Shown one piece after another: positions 46,950 to 56,037 of a stretch of DNA of 64,000 nucleotides. Below the pieces are notes generated by a model. It was not told where the DNA came from. It worked only from the letters and a program-made list of their open reading frames with translations, and did no database searches. Position numbers and translations under genes: made by a program. How positions within the stretch are numbered: the stretch's first letter is position 1; every line of letters starts with the position of its first letter. This stretch comes from Rhizobium esperanzae (GTDB lineage Bacteria; Pseudomonadota; Alphaproteobacteria; Rhizobiales; Rhizobiaceae): NCBI RefSeq assembly GCF_014197615.1, contig NZ_JACIFY010000006.1, positions 1-64,000 on the forward strand, in the 5' to 3' direction.

Positions 46950-47702
46950 TCAGAAAGAGGACAGGATGAAGCGCCGGTTGGCGGCAAGCACCGGGCGGGC
47001 ATTCATCGGATAGAGCGTGGTGAAGGCGCGAATATCCTTTTCGTCGACCTCGATCGGCTGCCGCAGCACCATCCAATCGACAATTTCGCTGCAGGGCGGC
47101 GTCGTCAGCGATCCCTCATAGGACCAGTAGGTCAGCTCTTTCGGCAGCAGGCCGTTCGGGTCGACGTCGTCGACCGCGGCTTCGCCGCCCGACGTCTTTG
47201 GAAAGGCGGCAGCCAGCCGCGAGAAACCTGTATTGGCCGCCGCCGGCGTCAGGAACACGCCGAGCACGCCAAGCGTGCCGGTCTCCTTGCGCCTGTGGAC
47301 GAAGTGCATCTCCATCGGGAAGCTGCGGCCGTCGACATGATGCTCGCTCGGCGCATGGAAATGATATTGCAGCAGGTCGTAGCGGTTGCCGCCGCGCGAA
47401 AGCGTGCTGCCCTCGGGCACGGTGACCTGGATCGTGTGGCCGTTGTTGACGATCTTGCCGCCAGCCTTCCAGTCGAGCGTCAGCGGCGCAAGTTCCGCCT
47501 TGACGGCCCCGGTCAGATCGAGCGGCGATTGCTGCGAACCAGCCGAACAGGCGGCGTTGTCAGGCGCCATCGCACCCCAGTGATCGGGACCGGACTGGCC
47601 CTCATAGCTCCAATGCGCGGCCTCGGCGGCAAAGCCGGCCTGGGCACAGGCCGGGCAGGCGCCAAGCACGATCAATCCCTTGATGAAATCACGTCGCTGC
47701 AT
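46950..47702 (-). CDS. alpha-class carbonic anhydrase
   Basis: A 250-residue periplasmic alpha-carbonic anhydrase that interconverts CO2 and bicarbonate. Zinc ligands H114 and H116 lie in QYHFHAPSEHH and H133 in MHFVH. The conserved WSYEGSLTTPPCSE loop is present with a cysteine paired to an earlier one. The N-terminus (MQRRDFIKGLIVLGACPACA) has the RR of a Tat signal and a Cys near residue 16-19 that might be lipidated. Length is normal. Confidence 0.9.
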   Translation of the reverse strand: MQRRDFIKGLIVLGACPACAQAGFAAEAAHWSYEGQSGPDHWGAMAPDNAACSAGSQQSPLDLTGAVKAELAPLTLDWKAGGKIVNNGHTIQVTVPEGSTLSRGGNRYDLLQYHFHAPSEHHVDGRSFPMEMHFVHRRKETGTLGVLGVFLTPAAANTGFSRLAAAFPKTSGGEAAVDDVDPNGLLPKELTYWSYEGSLTTPPCSEIVDWMVLRQPIEVDEKDIRAFTTLYPMNARPVLAANRRFILSSF

Positions 47703-47825
47703 GTCCGTTCCCCTCGTTGCCAGACGTCCGCTATGGCCTGGCCGAATTCGCGGCGACTATATCACAGGCAAGAACGCAGAGAAGCCATCGGGCGGCGGTG
47801 CGACCCGTTGCCCCGATGCCATCGG

Positions 47826-48179
47826 TCAGAGTTTGATCATGGTCTCGAAGCCGCCATAGATCATCCGCTTGCCGTCGAACGGCATCTGCCATTGGTCTTC
47901 CTTGAGCCTCGGATCGGCCATCACCTTGGCATTGATATCGTCGCGCTCCTGCCGGGAGCGGTAGATAATCCAGGCAAACACCACCACCTCATCCTCCCTT
48001 GCCTGCACGGCGCGGGGAAAGGAGGTCAATTCGCCATAGGGCACGTCGTCGCCGATGCATTCGACATATTCGAGCGCACCATATTCCTTCCAGATCGTGC
48101 CGGCCAAGGTCGAGAATTCCTTGTAGGCCTCGATATTTTCCTTGGGCACCGCCAGGATGAAACCGTCGACATAGGACAT
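47826..48179 (-). CDS. DUF1428 protein
   Basis: A 117-residue protein of the DUF1428 family (beginning YVDGFILAVPKENIEAY and ending KRMIYGGFETMIKL), a dimeric alpha-beta barrel fold similar to antibiotic-biosynthesis monooxygenases. No catalytic role is known. A stand-alone gene. Confidence 0.85.
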   Translation of the reverse strand: MSYVDGFILAVPKENIEAYKEFSTLAGTIWKEYGALEYVECIGDDVPYGELTSFPRAVQAREDEVVVFAWIIYRSRQERDDINAKVMADPRLKEDQWQMPFDGKRMIYGGFETMIKL

Positions 48180-48427
48180 GACACATCTCCTTTGAGCATC
48201 TGCGCCTCATGCTGGTGGAGATAGGGACCCAGCCAGATAGGTCCAGGCGGGCATTCCGCCGATCGCACCCTTATAGAAATTTACTGATTTAGTATTCACT
48301 TATATAATAGATGCCTAAAATTTGACAGTATTGCTCCCCGAACTGGTGTTGCCTGACTGCACCCACCCACACGGCGTGTGCACACGTTCAGGCATCGGCA
48401 TCAACACAGCTCGTGGAGGATGTATTC

Positions 48428-48898
48428 ATGATCAAACTTACTTTTATCGGAACAGCCGTCGCCCTTGGTATCGGAGCATTCGCCTTCGCGCCCCACGCGA
48501 GTGCCATGACGATGCAGGAATGCAGCGCCAAATACAAATCCGCACAAGCGGCCAACAGCCTGAACGGAATGAAGTGGAATGATTTCCGCAAAGCGCAATG
48601 CGGAACCGATGCCGCGGCAGCACCTGCTGCGGGCGATGCCAAGGACGAAGAGCCGACTATGGCCAACACGGATAACGCATCCGAACCGCCAATGACCACG
48701 ACCAAGGCCCCGAAGGGGGTGGTCTTCCCCACCAAGGTTTCAGCGAGATACGCAAGCGAGTCACCGGGCAAGGCGAGAATGCATACCTGTCTCGATCAAT
48801 ACAAAGCCGACAAGGCCAATGACAGTCTGAACGGCCTCACCTGGATCAAGAAGGGCGGCGGCTATTACAGCATCTGCAACAGCAAACTGAAGTCCTGA
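48428..48898 (+). CDS. secreted protein with internal duplication
   Basis: A 156-residue exported protein (signal ending PHASA, about residue 25) with two related modules: CSAKYKSAQAANSLNGMKW and CLDQYKADKANDSLNGLTW, each built on C-x3-YK-x(5)-SLNG-x2-W and followed by another Cys. They are joined by a proline/alanine/threonine-rich linker. GGAGG precedes the ATG. No named family; probably periplasmic. Confidence 0.65.
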   Translation: MIKLTFIGTAVALGIGAFAFAPHASAMTMQECSAKYKSAQAANSLNGMKWNDFRKAQCGTDAAAAPAAGDAKDEEPTMANTDNASEPPMTTTKAPKGVVFPTKVSARYASESPGKARMHTCLDQYKADKANDSLNGLTWIKKGGGYYSICNSKLKS

Positions 48899-48916
48899 TG
48901 TCATTTCGCTCCAAAA

Positions 48917-48948
48917 TTATCGACGTCGCTGGAAAGCGGCGTCGATAA
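48917..48948 (+). terminator. terminator-like hairpin
   Basis: Inverted arms TTATCGACGTCGCT and AGCGGCGTCGATAA with a GGAA loop (one mismatch) follow the duplicated-module gene by 18 bases. The A/T-rich ends suit a bidirectional signal, though no long T-tract follows. Confidence 0.5.
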
Positions 48949-48968
48949 CAATCCATATGGAGGATGCA

Positions 48969-49318
48969 ATGAGTTTCTTTGACAATGTTGGCGGAATGCT
49001 GAGCAACGCGATCAGCAACCATCCGGGCGGCCTCGCCGGATGATGTCCGATGCCTTTTCCCAATTCGGTGGGCTGGACGGCGTGGTGACCAAACTGAACG
49101 AAGCCGGCCTTGGATCACGCGTCAATTCCTGGCTCGGACGCGGCGAAAACCAGCCGATCACGCCGGACGAAATCCGCTCTGCGCTTTCGAACGAGTATCT
49201 CGTCTCGCTTGCCCAGAAGCTTGGCGTGCCGACCGACCAGGTGGCGAATATCCTTGCGCAACACCTGCCGGCTGCGGTGGATCAGGCAAGTCCTGATGGG
49301 ACGATACGGACTTCCTGA
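48969..49318 (+). pseudogene. YidB-family (DUF937) gene, frameshifted
   Basis: The start ATG at 48969 follows GGAGG and gives MSFFDNVGGMLSNAI to a TGA at 49041. The remainder of a YidB-like protein (MMSDAFSQFGGLDGV onward) is read from 49040 in another frame. Intact relatives read straight from the GGLAG segment into MMSDAFSQ, so a single base seems missing near 49038-49040. It may be a true mutation, a sequencing error, or translational coupling through the overlapping ATGA. Most of the protein (92 residues) is encoded in the second frame. Confidence 0.7.
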
Positions 49319-49320
49319 GT

Positions 49321-49427
49321 CCTAAAGCGCGTCGCGATCTTTCAGATTCACTCCTCGCGCTTTAGGTTTTTGTTTTACGCATGCCGTTATCGCAAAACCG
49401 CTGCACACTTTTGCGCGACATGCTCTA
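49321..49427. repeat. rhizobial intergenic repeat, CAAAA..AGTGT type
   Basis: It shares the CAAAACCGCTG...ACACTTTTG core with 27261-27330 in inverse orientation, joined to an AAAGCGCG..CGCGCTTT inverted pair (49324-49365). No gene. Confidence 0.5.
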
Positions 49428-49450
49428 ACATACCAGCACACCTCAGCCGA

Positions 49451-50047
49451 TCACGGCCCGTTCACCAGCTTGAGGATGAGCTGCTGGATATTGCCGCCGT
49501 CACCCATTTCGATCTTGTCGAAGTCGCGGCCGAGTTGGCGCTGTCTTTGGGAGATCTCGCCGAGGCGGCGGGTCAGCTCGATCCTGATCTTCTTGCAATC
49601 GGGATCGTCGGCAACGGTGAGGCCGATGCTCATCGCCTCGATCTCCTTGACCATCTCCTTGATGGTGTCGCCATGCACCCGCTCATGCGCCGCAACGCCT
49701 GCGATGAAGCTCTCCCAGCTGATTTTGACGGCGGTCGGCAGCGCGGCAGAGGGTTTGGGCAGCGTATAGGTGATGATCAGCTTCGGCCGGTTGGTGGTGA
49801 TCACGCAGGCGTTGCCCTGCGCTTCGTATTTGCGGGTCCAGGTCAGCTTGAACGTCGTATGCGCGATGACCCGGCTCGCGCCGACTTCGGGCCCGCGCGC
49901 GCCGATCGATTCATAGAGTTCGGCGCCCGTCCTGCCCGATATCGAATAGGGCCGTACTTCTTCCACCGCCTGCCATTCGGCGAGTGCGGCAGCCGGCGCC
50001 AAGGCGAAAACCGCTGCCATTGCATAAGTTGGAAAGCTTGTCGTCAC
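49451..50047 (-). CDS. DUF922 putative zinc metalloprotease, secreted
   Basis: A 198-residue exported protein (signal ending AALAE) of the DUF922 family. The metal-binding HERVH motif in AAHERVHGDTIK fits a zinc-dependent protease. Other conserved parts are ISGRTGAELYESI and TRKYEAQGNACVITTN. The protease activity is inferred only from the motif. Confidence 0.8.
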   Translation of the reverse strand: MTTSFPTYAMAAVFALAPAAALAEWQAVEEVRPYSISGRTGAELYESIGARGPEVGASRVIAHTTFKLTWTRKYEAQGNACVITTNRPKLIITYTLPKPSAALPTAVKISWESFIAGVAAHERVHGDTIKEMVKEIEAMSIGLTVADDPDCKKIRIELTRRLGEISQRQRQLGRDFDKIEMGDGGNIQQLILKLVNGP

Positions 50048-50123
50048 GCACGGCCCCCGCCGAATAATGGCTCGCGCGGACCCTAGCGGGACCGCCCTCC
50101 ACTTTCAACGCGCCAAGCATGGT

Positions 50124-51344
50124 TCAGCCCTGCAGCGTCTTGACCTTGGTGAGATCGGGGAAGAGCCGCATCCAGAGGAGCACGACGATAACAGTGCCGA
50201 GCCCACCGACGAGGCCGGTTGCGACCGGCCCGAGCACGGCTGCCATCATGCCGGATTCGAATTCGCCGAGCTGGTTGGAGGTGCCGATGAACAGCGAGTT
50301 GACGGCACTGACGCGGCCGCGCATCTCATCCGGTGTCAGCAGCTGCACCAGCGAGCTGCGCACGACGACGCTCACCGTATCGGAGGCGCCGACGACGAGC
50401 AGGGCGGTCACCGAAAGCACGATATTGGTGGAGAGCGAGAAGACGATGGTGGCGAGGCCGAAGACCGCGACGGCGACAAGCATCTTGCGCCCGACATTGC
50501 TTTCGAGCGGCCGGCGGGCAAGCACGATCGACATGGCGAGCGCGCCGATGGCCGGCGCTGCGCGCAGCAGGCCGAGCTCCCAGGGGCCGGCATGCAGGAT
50601 ATCGCGGGCAAACATCGGCAGCAGCGCGGTGGCGCCGCCGAGCAGCACGGCGAAGAGATCGAGCGAGATGGTGCCGAGCATGACTGGCCGGCTGCGGATG
50701 AAGGAGACGCCGGCAAAGACCGAGGCAAGCGTTACCGGCTCGCGCTTGCCAGGCGCCCACTGCATGCGGATCGAGATGACGTTGAAGCTCGCAACGGCAA
50801 AGAGCAGCGCGGCAGCGGCAAAGGGCGCCACCGGGTCCAGGCCGTAGAGCAGGCCGCCGAGCGACGGACCGATGATCAGCGCCGTCTGCATCATCGAGGT
50901 GGAGGTGGCGATCGCCTTCTGCAGCATCGAGGCCGGCACGATGTTCGGCAGCAGCGCCGCCATGGTCGGCCGCTCGAAGGCGACCACGGCGCCGAGCACG
51001 GTGACGGCGGCCAGGATGCCGGCCGGCGTCAGCCACTGCTGCCAGGTGGCAATCGCCAGCGCCAGCGCCGTCACCGCCTCGATCAGCTGGCAGATGAGGC
51101 CGATGCGCCGCCGGTCGAAGCGGTCGGCGACATGGCCGACGACGAAGGTCAGCACCGCCATCGGCAGGAACTGGCAGAGGCCGACGAGGCCGAGCGCAAG
51201 GGCGCTGTGCGTCTGGTCGTAGATCATCCAGCCCATGGCGATGCCGATGGATTGGAAGGACAGTGAGGAAAAGACGCGCGAGGCAGCGAAATTCAGATAG
51301 CCGGGGTGGCGCAGAACGCTCCGCGGGCCTTGGGATATGTCCAT
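50124..51344 (-). CDS. MFS transporter (EntS-like)
   Basis: A 406-residue major facilitator superfamily exporter with about 12 membrane helices. It has the cytoplasmic GHVADRFDRRRIG loop typical of the enterobactin-exporter-like branch. Substrate unknown. A single gene with no siderophore genes nearby. Confidence 0.85.
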   Translation of the reverse strand: MDISQGPRSVLRHPGYLNFAASRVFSSLSFQSIGIAMGWMIYDQTHSALALGLVGLCQFLPMAVLTFVVGHVADRFDRRRIGLICQLIEAVTALALAIATWQQWLTPAGILAAVTVLGAVVAFERPTMAALLPNIVPASMLQKAIATSTSMMQTALIIGPSLGGLLYGLDPVAPFAAAALLFAVASFNVISIRMQWAPGKREPVTLASVFAGVSFIRSRPVMLGTISLDLFAVLLGGATALLPMFARDILHAGPWELGLLRAAPAIGALAMSIVLARRPLESNVGRKMLVAVAVFGLATIVFSLSTNIVLSVTALLVVGASDTVSVVVRSSLVQLLTPDEMRGRVSAVNSLFIGTSNQLGEFESGMMAAVLGPVATGLVGGLGTVIVVLLWMRLFPDLTKVKTLQG

Positions 51345-51487
51345 TGCGATGTCACCGGCCGACGATGGGAGGTTACGGTCTTCAGGAGGTTTTCTCGGAT
51401 GTTGGAGCGGTGTTCTGCTCCGATGGGCGGTTTGTCAATTGCAATGCGCCGATGTGACTTGATTGTGTGCTGCGAAGCCGGCCGCCG

Positions 51488-51886
51488 TCAGAAGGCACCG
51501 GCTTCCGGGGAAGCCACTTCCTCGATGCCGTCGACGCGGTCGGGATAGAAGGCGAGATGGTCCTTGATACTGCTGACGGCGGCATTCGGCGCCTCGTAGG
51601 TCCAGGCAGCATTTTTCGAGCGCTCGCCGCCCGCAATGATGCTGTAATAGGAAGCATCGCCCTTATAGGGGCAATGGCTGCTGTGATCGGTGCGCTGCAG
51701 CAGCGACATATCCACATCCCGGCGCGGAATATACTGTACTGGCGGGTAGGAGGCTTCGCGCAGCGTCAGCGCGCTATGGCTATCGGCAATCGTCTTGCCA
51801 CTGAGCGTGACGACGACGCGGGAGGGATTGTGTTCGACGGTGATCGGATGATCCGGCCCCGGAATCTTGATCGACTTGTCTGGCAT
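51488..51886 (-). CDS. DUF427 protein
   Basis: A 132-residue protein of the DUF427 family. The conserved VEHNPSRVVVTLSGKTIADS start and the HCPYKGDASYYSI motif are seen. Fold is beta-rich; function unknown. ATG at 51886 is preferred, with GGAGACGAAG upstream. Confidence 0.85.
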   Translation of the reverse strand: MPDKSIKIPGPDHPITVEHNPSRVVVTLSGKTIADSHSALTLREASYPPVQYIPRRDVDMSLLQRTDHSSHCPYKGDASYYSIIAGGERSKNAAWTYEAPNAAVSSIKDHLAFYPDRVDGIEEVASPEAGAF

Positions 51887-51993
51887 GAGCTTCGTCTCCG
51901 GAAGATATCGATCCGAGGGAAATAGGGCGGTGATGGCGCCGGCCCAAGCCTTCAAGCCTGCCGGATGGCATCGGAATGGCAAAATCGCACGAC

Positions 51994-52893
51994 CTATTCC
52001 TCCGCTGTCGTTTTCATCGCAGCGCGGCGCCCGGCCAGACCGAGCCCGAGCACGGCCGCCAGCACGCAGGCGATGCCGGCGATCTGGTTGAGTCCGACCG
52101 GCTCGCCAAGGATCAGAGCCGCCAGTATGACGGCGGACACCGGCGCAAGCGCAGTGAAGAGCGCGGCTTCCGTGCCGCTCACCCTTTCGGCCCCTGCATA
52201 CCAGAGCAGAAAGCCGCCGACGGTCGGCACCAGCGCATAATAGACGACGGCAGCGACGGCGCTTGGCGAAACTGCGTGGGCAAGCGGCGTCTCGAAAACG
52301 GCCGGAACGAAGGCGACGATGAAACCGATGCCGGTCATCAGCGTCGACTGGGCAAGCGGCGGGATCTCAGTCTGCAGCCGCCTGTTCAAGAGGATGAACA
52401 AACCCTCGCAGATGACCGCCAGGAAAATCAACGCGTTGCCGGCAAACGAGCCGCCGGTCGCCTCCGGCGTGAAAGCGATCGAGAGCACGCCTGCCGTTGC
52501 GAGCACCACGGCCAGAAGCAGGGCACGCCCCGGCCGTTCGCCAAGGACGAGGATCGAAATCACCGCCGAAACCACCGGCAGCGTGCCGATGATGACGCCG
52601 GCATCGGCCGCCGACGTCAGGTGCAGGCCCGATATCAGCAGCATCGTATAGCCGACGCTGCCGGCGCCGGCCTGAACGAAGAGGATGAGGCGGTCATGCC
52701 TCGCAAGCTTCGGCAGCCGGGTGCCGGTCACCCGCATGAGCACGAGGAGGATGGGACATGCGAGAGCGAAGCGCAAGGCGGTGGCGCTGAACGGCGCCAA
52801 GCCCGATGCGATGAGCTTGCTGGCAATGACCGTGCTTCCGACCGTCAGCATGGCCAGCGCCAGATAGAGATACCCTTGAACCTGTCTCGACAT
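51994..52893 (-). CDS. DMT/EamA family exporter
   Basis: A 299-residue protein with two EamA repeats (ten membrane helices), the drug/metabolite transporter layout. It lies 82 bases after the AraC-family gene on the same strand and may be its target. Substrate unknown. Confidence 0.85.
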   Translation of the reverse strand: MSRQVQGYLYLALAMLTVGSTVIASKLIASGLAPFSATALRFALACPILLVLMRVTGTRLPKLARHDRLILFVQAGAGSVGYTMLLISGLHLTSAADAGVIIGTLPVVSAVISILVLGERPGRALLLAVVLATAGVLSIAFTPEATGGSFAGNALIFLAVICEGLFILLNRRLQTEIPPLAQSTLMTGIGFIVAFVPAVFETPLAHAVSPSAVAAVVYYALVPTVGGFLLWYAGAERVSGTEAALFTALAPVSAVILAALILGEPVGLNQIAGIACVLAAVLGLGLAGRRAAMKTTAEE

Positions 52894-52975
52894 AACGCGC
52901 TCCTGTTTGGCGCACCGAAGAAACAGCAGGAGCAGTCAGAGGTCTTGAACGAAATTGCAGGCGCGACGCTGGCGT

Positions 52976-53782
52976 TCAGGAAAAGGCACCGGCATAGAGC
53001 CGAGGCGACAGACCATATTTGCGCACGAAGACGCGTGTCATGTGGCTCTGATCGGCAAAGCCGCTGGCAAAGGCTGCTTCGGCGAGCGGCATGCCTTGGG
53101 CGATCAGCCGCCGGGCGATATGGATGCGGGCTTGGACGAGATAGGCATGCGGCGTCAATCCCGTCGCCTTGGCAAAACCGCGCAGCACCTGGAAGCGGCT
53201 GAGCCCGCTTGCCCTGGCAAGATCGGCAAGCGAGACGGCGGCAAGCGGGTCGTCGTCGATCAGGTCTCGCGCGGCGCGGATGGAAGCCGGCACCGGCGGC
53301 CGCTCATCGCGGTCACAGCGTTCCCGCATGACATCGGCGGCGAGGCGCAGCAGCAGTTGATCGCAGAGCAGCCCGTCGGCCGCTCCATTGCCGGTCGCAG
53401 CGCGAAACAGCATCTCGAAGCGGGCGGCAATCGCCCTATTACGAATGACCGGATGCGGGATCTCCGAGCGCCCTGCCCTACCCTCGCCGATCTCTCGCGA
53501 CAGGCCGGTGACGATCTCGGGATCGAAATAGAGGATGCGCCAGGATCGGCTCTGACCGATCGGCGTGCCGTCATGCACCTCGTTCGGATTGACGGTGATG
53601 ATGTCGCCCGCCGCGGCCTCCACCATGCCGCGCCCGCTCAGCGATTTCTGCGCCCCTGACGAGACGAGGCCGATGCCGAACTGCTCGTGCGTGTGCCTGG
53701 CGAAACTCAGATGCGTTTCCGCCACCACCGCTTCGACACCATCAAGCGCCGAGCGCAGCATCCTGAACTGGTTTTTCGCCAT
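52976..53782 (-). CDS. AraC family transcriptional regulator
   Basis: A 268-residue regulator with an N-terminal cupin-like sensor (HTHEQFGIGLVSSGAQ, NPNEVHDGTPIG) and a C-terminal double HTH (LADLARASGLSRFQVLRGF and EAAFASGFADQSHMTRVF). The ATG at 53782 is used. Next to the DMT exporter gene in the same direction, as in LysE/EamA regulator-exporter pairs. Confidence 0.85.
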   Translation of the reverse strand: MAKNQFRMLRSALDGVEAVVAETHLSFARHTHEQFGIGLVSSGAQKSLSGRGMVEAAAGDIITVNPNEVHDGTPIGQSRSWRILYFDPEIVTGLSREIGEGRAGRSEIPHPVIRNRAIAARFEMLFRAATGNGAADGLLCDQLLLRLAADVMRERCDRDERPPVPASIRAARDLIDDDPLAAVSLADLARASGLSRFQVLRGFAKATGLTPHAYLVQARIHIARRLIAQGMPLAEAAFASGFADQSHMTRVFVRKYGLSPRLYAGAFS

Positions 53783-53842
53783 CGACTGTCCACAGGTCCG
53801 ATCGCCGGTCACTCTGCCAGCGGGAGGGAGAGGACGCAACGC

Positions 53843-54631
53843 CTAGAAGAATTCGTCGAGCAGCTGGAAAAAATCGAGCTTTGCGGGATCCGGCGCCGGC
53901 AGCCCGTAACGATCGAGGAAGGGCTGCATCAGCGCCTCGCCGAAATTATCGGCGATGCTGCGGCAGGCGAGCGCGATATCCTGGTGGCGGTCGGCCACGC
54001 CCAGCCGGCTGCAATCGATATAGCCGGAAAACCCCTCTTCGGTGGCGATGAAATTCGGCAGGCAGGCGTCGCCATGGGTGACGACGAGATCCTCGTCGAC
54101 AGGCTTCGTGCGCAGGAGTTCGGCAAACAGGGCCGCAGCACTCCGTCCAAGCCGCGCCGCGTCGAAATCCTCTTCGTCGACGATCCCCGCCTCCATGCGC
54201 GCCTTGGCGGCGGATAGGCGTTTTTCCAGCCGGTGATCGAACGGGCAGGAGGAAATCGGCAGGCGATGCAGGTCGAGGAGCGCTACCGCCAGCAGTTCGA
54301 CCCGCGCAAGCTGCGTCAGCGCCGACGCGCTGGCAAGATCGATCCCCGGCAGCGCACCGATCAGCAGCCAGTCACGCTCGCCGTCGCTTTCCCGCGCAAA
54401 CACATCGGGACACGGCAGGCCAGAGGCCTTCAGCCAGGCGAGCCGCTCCGCCTCATCGGCAAGCTCGCCGAACGGCCCCGACTCCTCGACCTTGAGATAG
54501 AGCGCCGGCAGGCCCTCGCCTTCCAGCCGGAAGACGTTCGCCGCCGAACGGCCGAGCGCATCCCGCTCCATCCGATAGCCCGACAGCCGGTCGCCAAGCG
54601 CTCCGGGCGGCAATGTCTTGGAAAATTTCAA
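53843..54631 (-). CDS. APH(3')-like aminoglycoside phosphotransferase
   Basis: A 262-residue kinase of the APH(3') family, which inactivates aminoglycosides by phosphorylating the 3'-hydroxyl. The ATP-site lysine lies in LYLKVEE (about 47), the catalytic motif is [10 protein letters not shown] (H186, D188, N193), the metal motif is [18 protein letters not shown], and the end LLDEFF matches known members. It begins at TTG overlapping the stop of a short upstream gene. Chromosomal, without flanking mobile elements, so it may be an ancestral housekeeping variant. Confidence 0.85.
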   Translation of the reverse strand: MKFSKTLPPGALGDRLSGYRMERDALGRSAANVFRLEGEGLPALYLKVEESGPFGELADEAERLAWLKASGLPCPDVFARESDGERDWLLIGALPGIDLASASALTQLARVELLAVALLDLHRLPISSCPFDHRLEKRLSAAKARMEAGIVDEEDFDAARLGRSAAALFAELLRTKPVDEDLVVTHGDACLPNFIATEEGFSGYIDCSRLGVADRHQDIALACRSIADNFGEALMQPFLDRYGLPAPDPAKLDFFQLLDEFF

Positions 54632-54789
54632 TGAAGCGTTTCGGCGGGCGCAGCTTCGAGCAGGATCTCGAAGGCCTCTTCGAGGGCCGCCACCAGAATA
54701 TCGGTCAGCTCGTCGCCCTTGTTTTCCAGAAACAGCGCACTGACGGCTTCATCCTGACGCTCCAGAAAACGCTCGATCTCGTTCGACAT
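54628..54789 (-). CDS. small acidic protein coupled to the APH gene
   Basis: A 53-residue protein (MSNEIERFLERQDE and on), highly acidic and helical, whose TGA overlaps the TTG start of the APH-like gene, implying coupled translation. Leucine and glutamate spacing suggests a coiled coil. No family recognised. A weak purine-rich site precedes the ATG. Confidence 0.55.
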   Translation of the reverse strand: MSNEIERFLERQDEAVSALFLENKGDELTDILVAALEEAFEILLEAAPAETLH

Positions 54790-54888
54790 ATCATTGTCCC
54801 TTCTTCACCGTATCATCACGGCCATGAGGAAAGGCTAGATGGGGTTCCTTGCGCGTAGCTTGTTGCAAGATGCCTCGGCTCACGTCAA

Positions 54889-55959
54889 CTACTCACGAAT
54901 GCTATAGGTCGCATACCGGCTACGAGGGATCAACTCGCCAGCCTCATGGGCAAACGAGACGACTTTCGTGGCGTCCTCGTTAACCTCGCAACGGAACCGA
55001 ATTTGATACCAGCCTTTGGCGGTGCGGAAAGCCGCACTCTTGATATCCAGAACTGTGCCGCTCGATAGTCCGAAAGTCGGCACGATGATCGGCTGAAAGC
55101 TGGGCGTATCATGCATGAGCTGTTGCTGGAGTTCATTACCGCAAAGTTGGGCAATACGTTTGCCTCGCGGCACACCGTTCATCGCGATCCTCGCCACCGG
55201 ATCATCGTCGGCTGTCTGCGAAAATAATGTCTTCGCTTTGGGCAAATCGTCCTTTGCGACATCCGCCTTAGACGGTTCAGGAGGTTTCTGTGCCGGCGGC
55301 TTTGTCACCTCGATATCAGTCTTGGCTTCACCGGCCGCTTCTGCGAGAGGCGCATCGCGCTCGGAAGAAACATCGGCCGCATCAACCTCAGGAAGCTTCA
55401 AATCATCCGGAACCGGCCTTGCCGGCGGTGTCTCAGCCTGCGGCTTTTCTGAAGAAACCTCTGCAGGCGGCTGTTGGGGCTTTGCGCCATGCTCAGGCGC
55501 CGTCGTCGCGGGTTTTATTTCGCCCTCAGAGGAATTTCCCGCCGTCGATTTTTTCGGCCCGCTATCCCTGTCGCCGAACTCGAAAACAGGATTCAGGCTC
55601 GGCATCGGGACCGCGGGCTTGGCTTGCTCTGATGGCTTGTTTTCAACGCGGTGCGGCGGAGGTGGTGGAGGCGGCGGAGGAGGTTGCTTCTTGGCCTCCT
55701 CCGGCGGCTTCAACTTCCGCTCCGGCGGTTTTTCCTCGGGCTTGGGTTCCGGCTTCTTTTCCTCGGGCGGCGGAACGAGTTCCACCTTCACGCTCTCATC
55801 TTCGGGAGGCTTCGGCTCGATCTTCGGCAATCCAAAGATCAGAAGTGCAACAAGAGGGACATGCAGAAGCACGGACACAACGATACCCCACCGGATTTCA
55901 GGCCGCTGTTTTCTCGTTTCGTGCTGCGTTTCCGCCGGTACAACGTCTTCTTCTGTCAC
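54889..55959 (-). CDS. DUF930 protein with TonB-like N-terminus
   Basis: A 356-residue protein. One membrane helix (IVVSVLLHVPLVALLIFGL, residues 25-43) anchors a long proline/lysine/glutamate-rich linker, including a run of about ten prolines, resembling TonB/TolA. The C-terminal 100 residues are the DUF930 domain (RIAQLCGNELQQQL to WYQIRFRCEVNE), with two cysteines. It probably spans the periplasm. No ExbBD genes are near. It follows the related DUF930 gene. Confidence 0.75.
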   Translation of the reverse strand: MTEEDVVPAETQHETRKQRPEIRWGIVVSVLLHVPLVALLIFGLPKIEPKPPEDESVKVELVPPPEEKKPEPKPEEKPPERKLKPPEEAKKQPPPPPPPPPPHRVENKPSEQAKPAVPMPSLNPVFEFGDRDSGPKKSTAGNSSEGEIKPATTAPEHGAKPQQPPAEVSSEKPQAETPPARPVPDDLKLPEVDAADVSSERDAPLAEAAGEAKTDIEVTKPPAQKPPEPSKADVAKDDLPKAKTLFSQTADDDPVARIAMNGVPRGKRIAQLCGNELQQQLMHDTPSFQPIIVPTFGLSSGTVLDIKSAAFRTAKGWYQIRFRCEVNEDATKVVSFAHEAGELIPRSRYATYSIRE

Positions 55960-56037
55960 AGCAGCGATGTGGCCTTTAAAGCGGGCAGCATCAAGCCGTA
56001 AACGAAAAAAACCGCGTGATCGCAGCGGCGATTGAAG

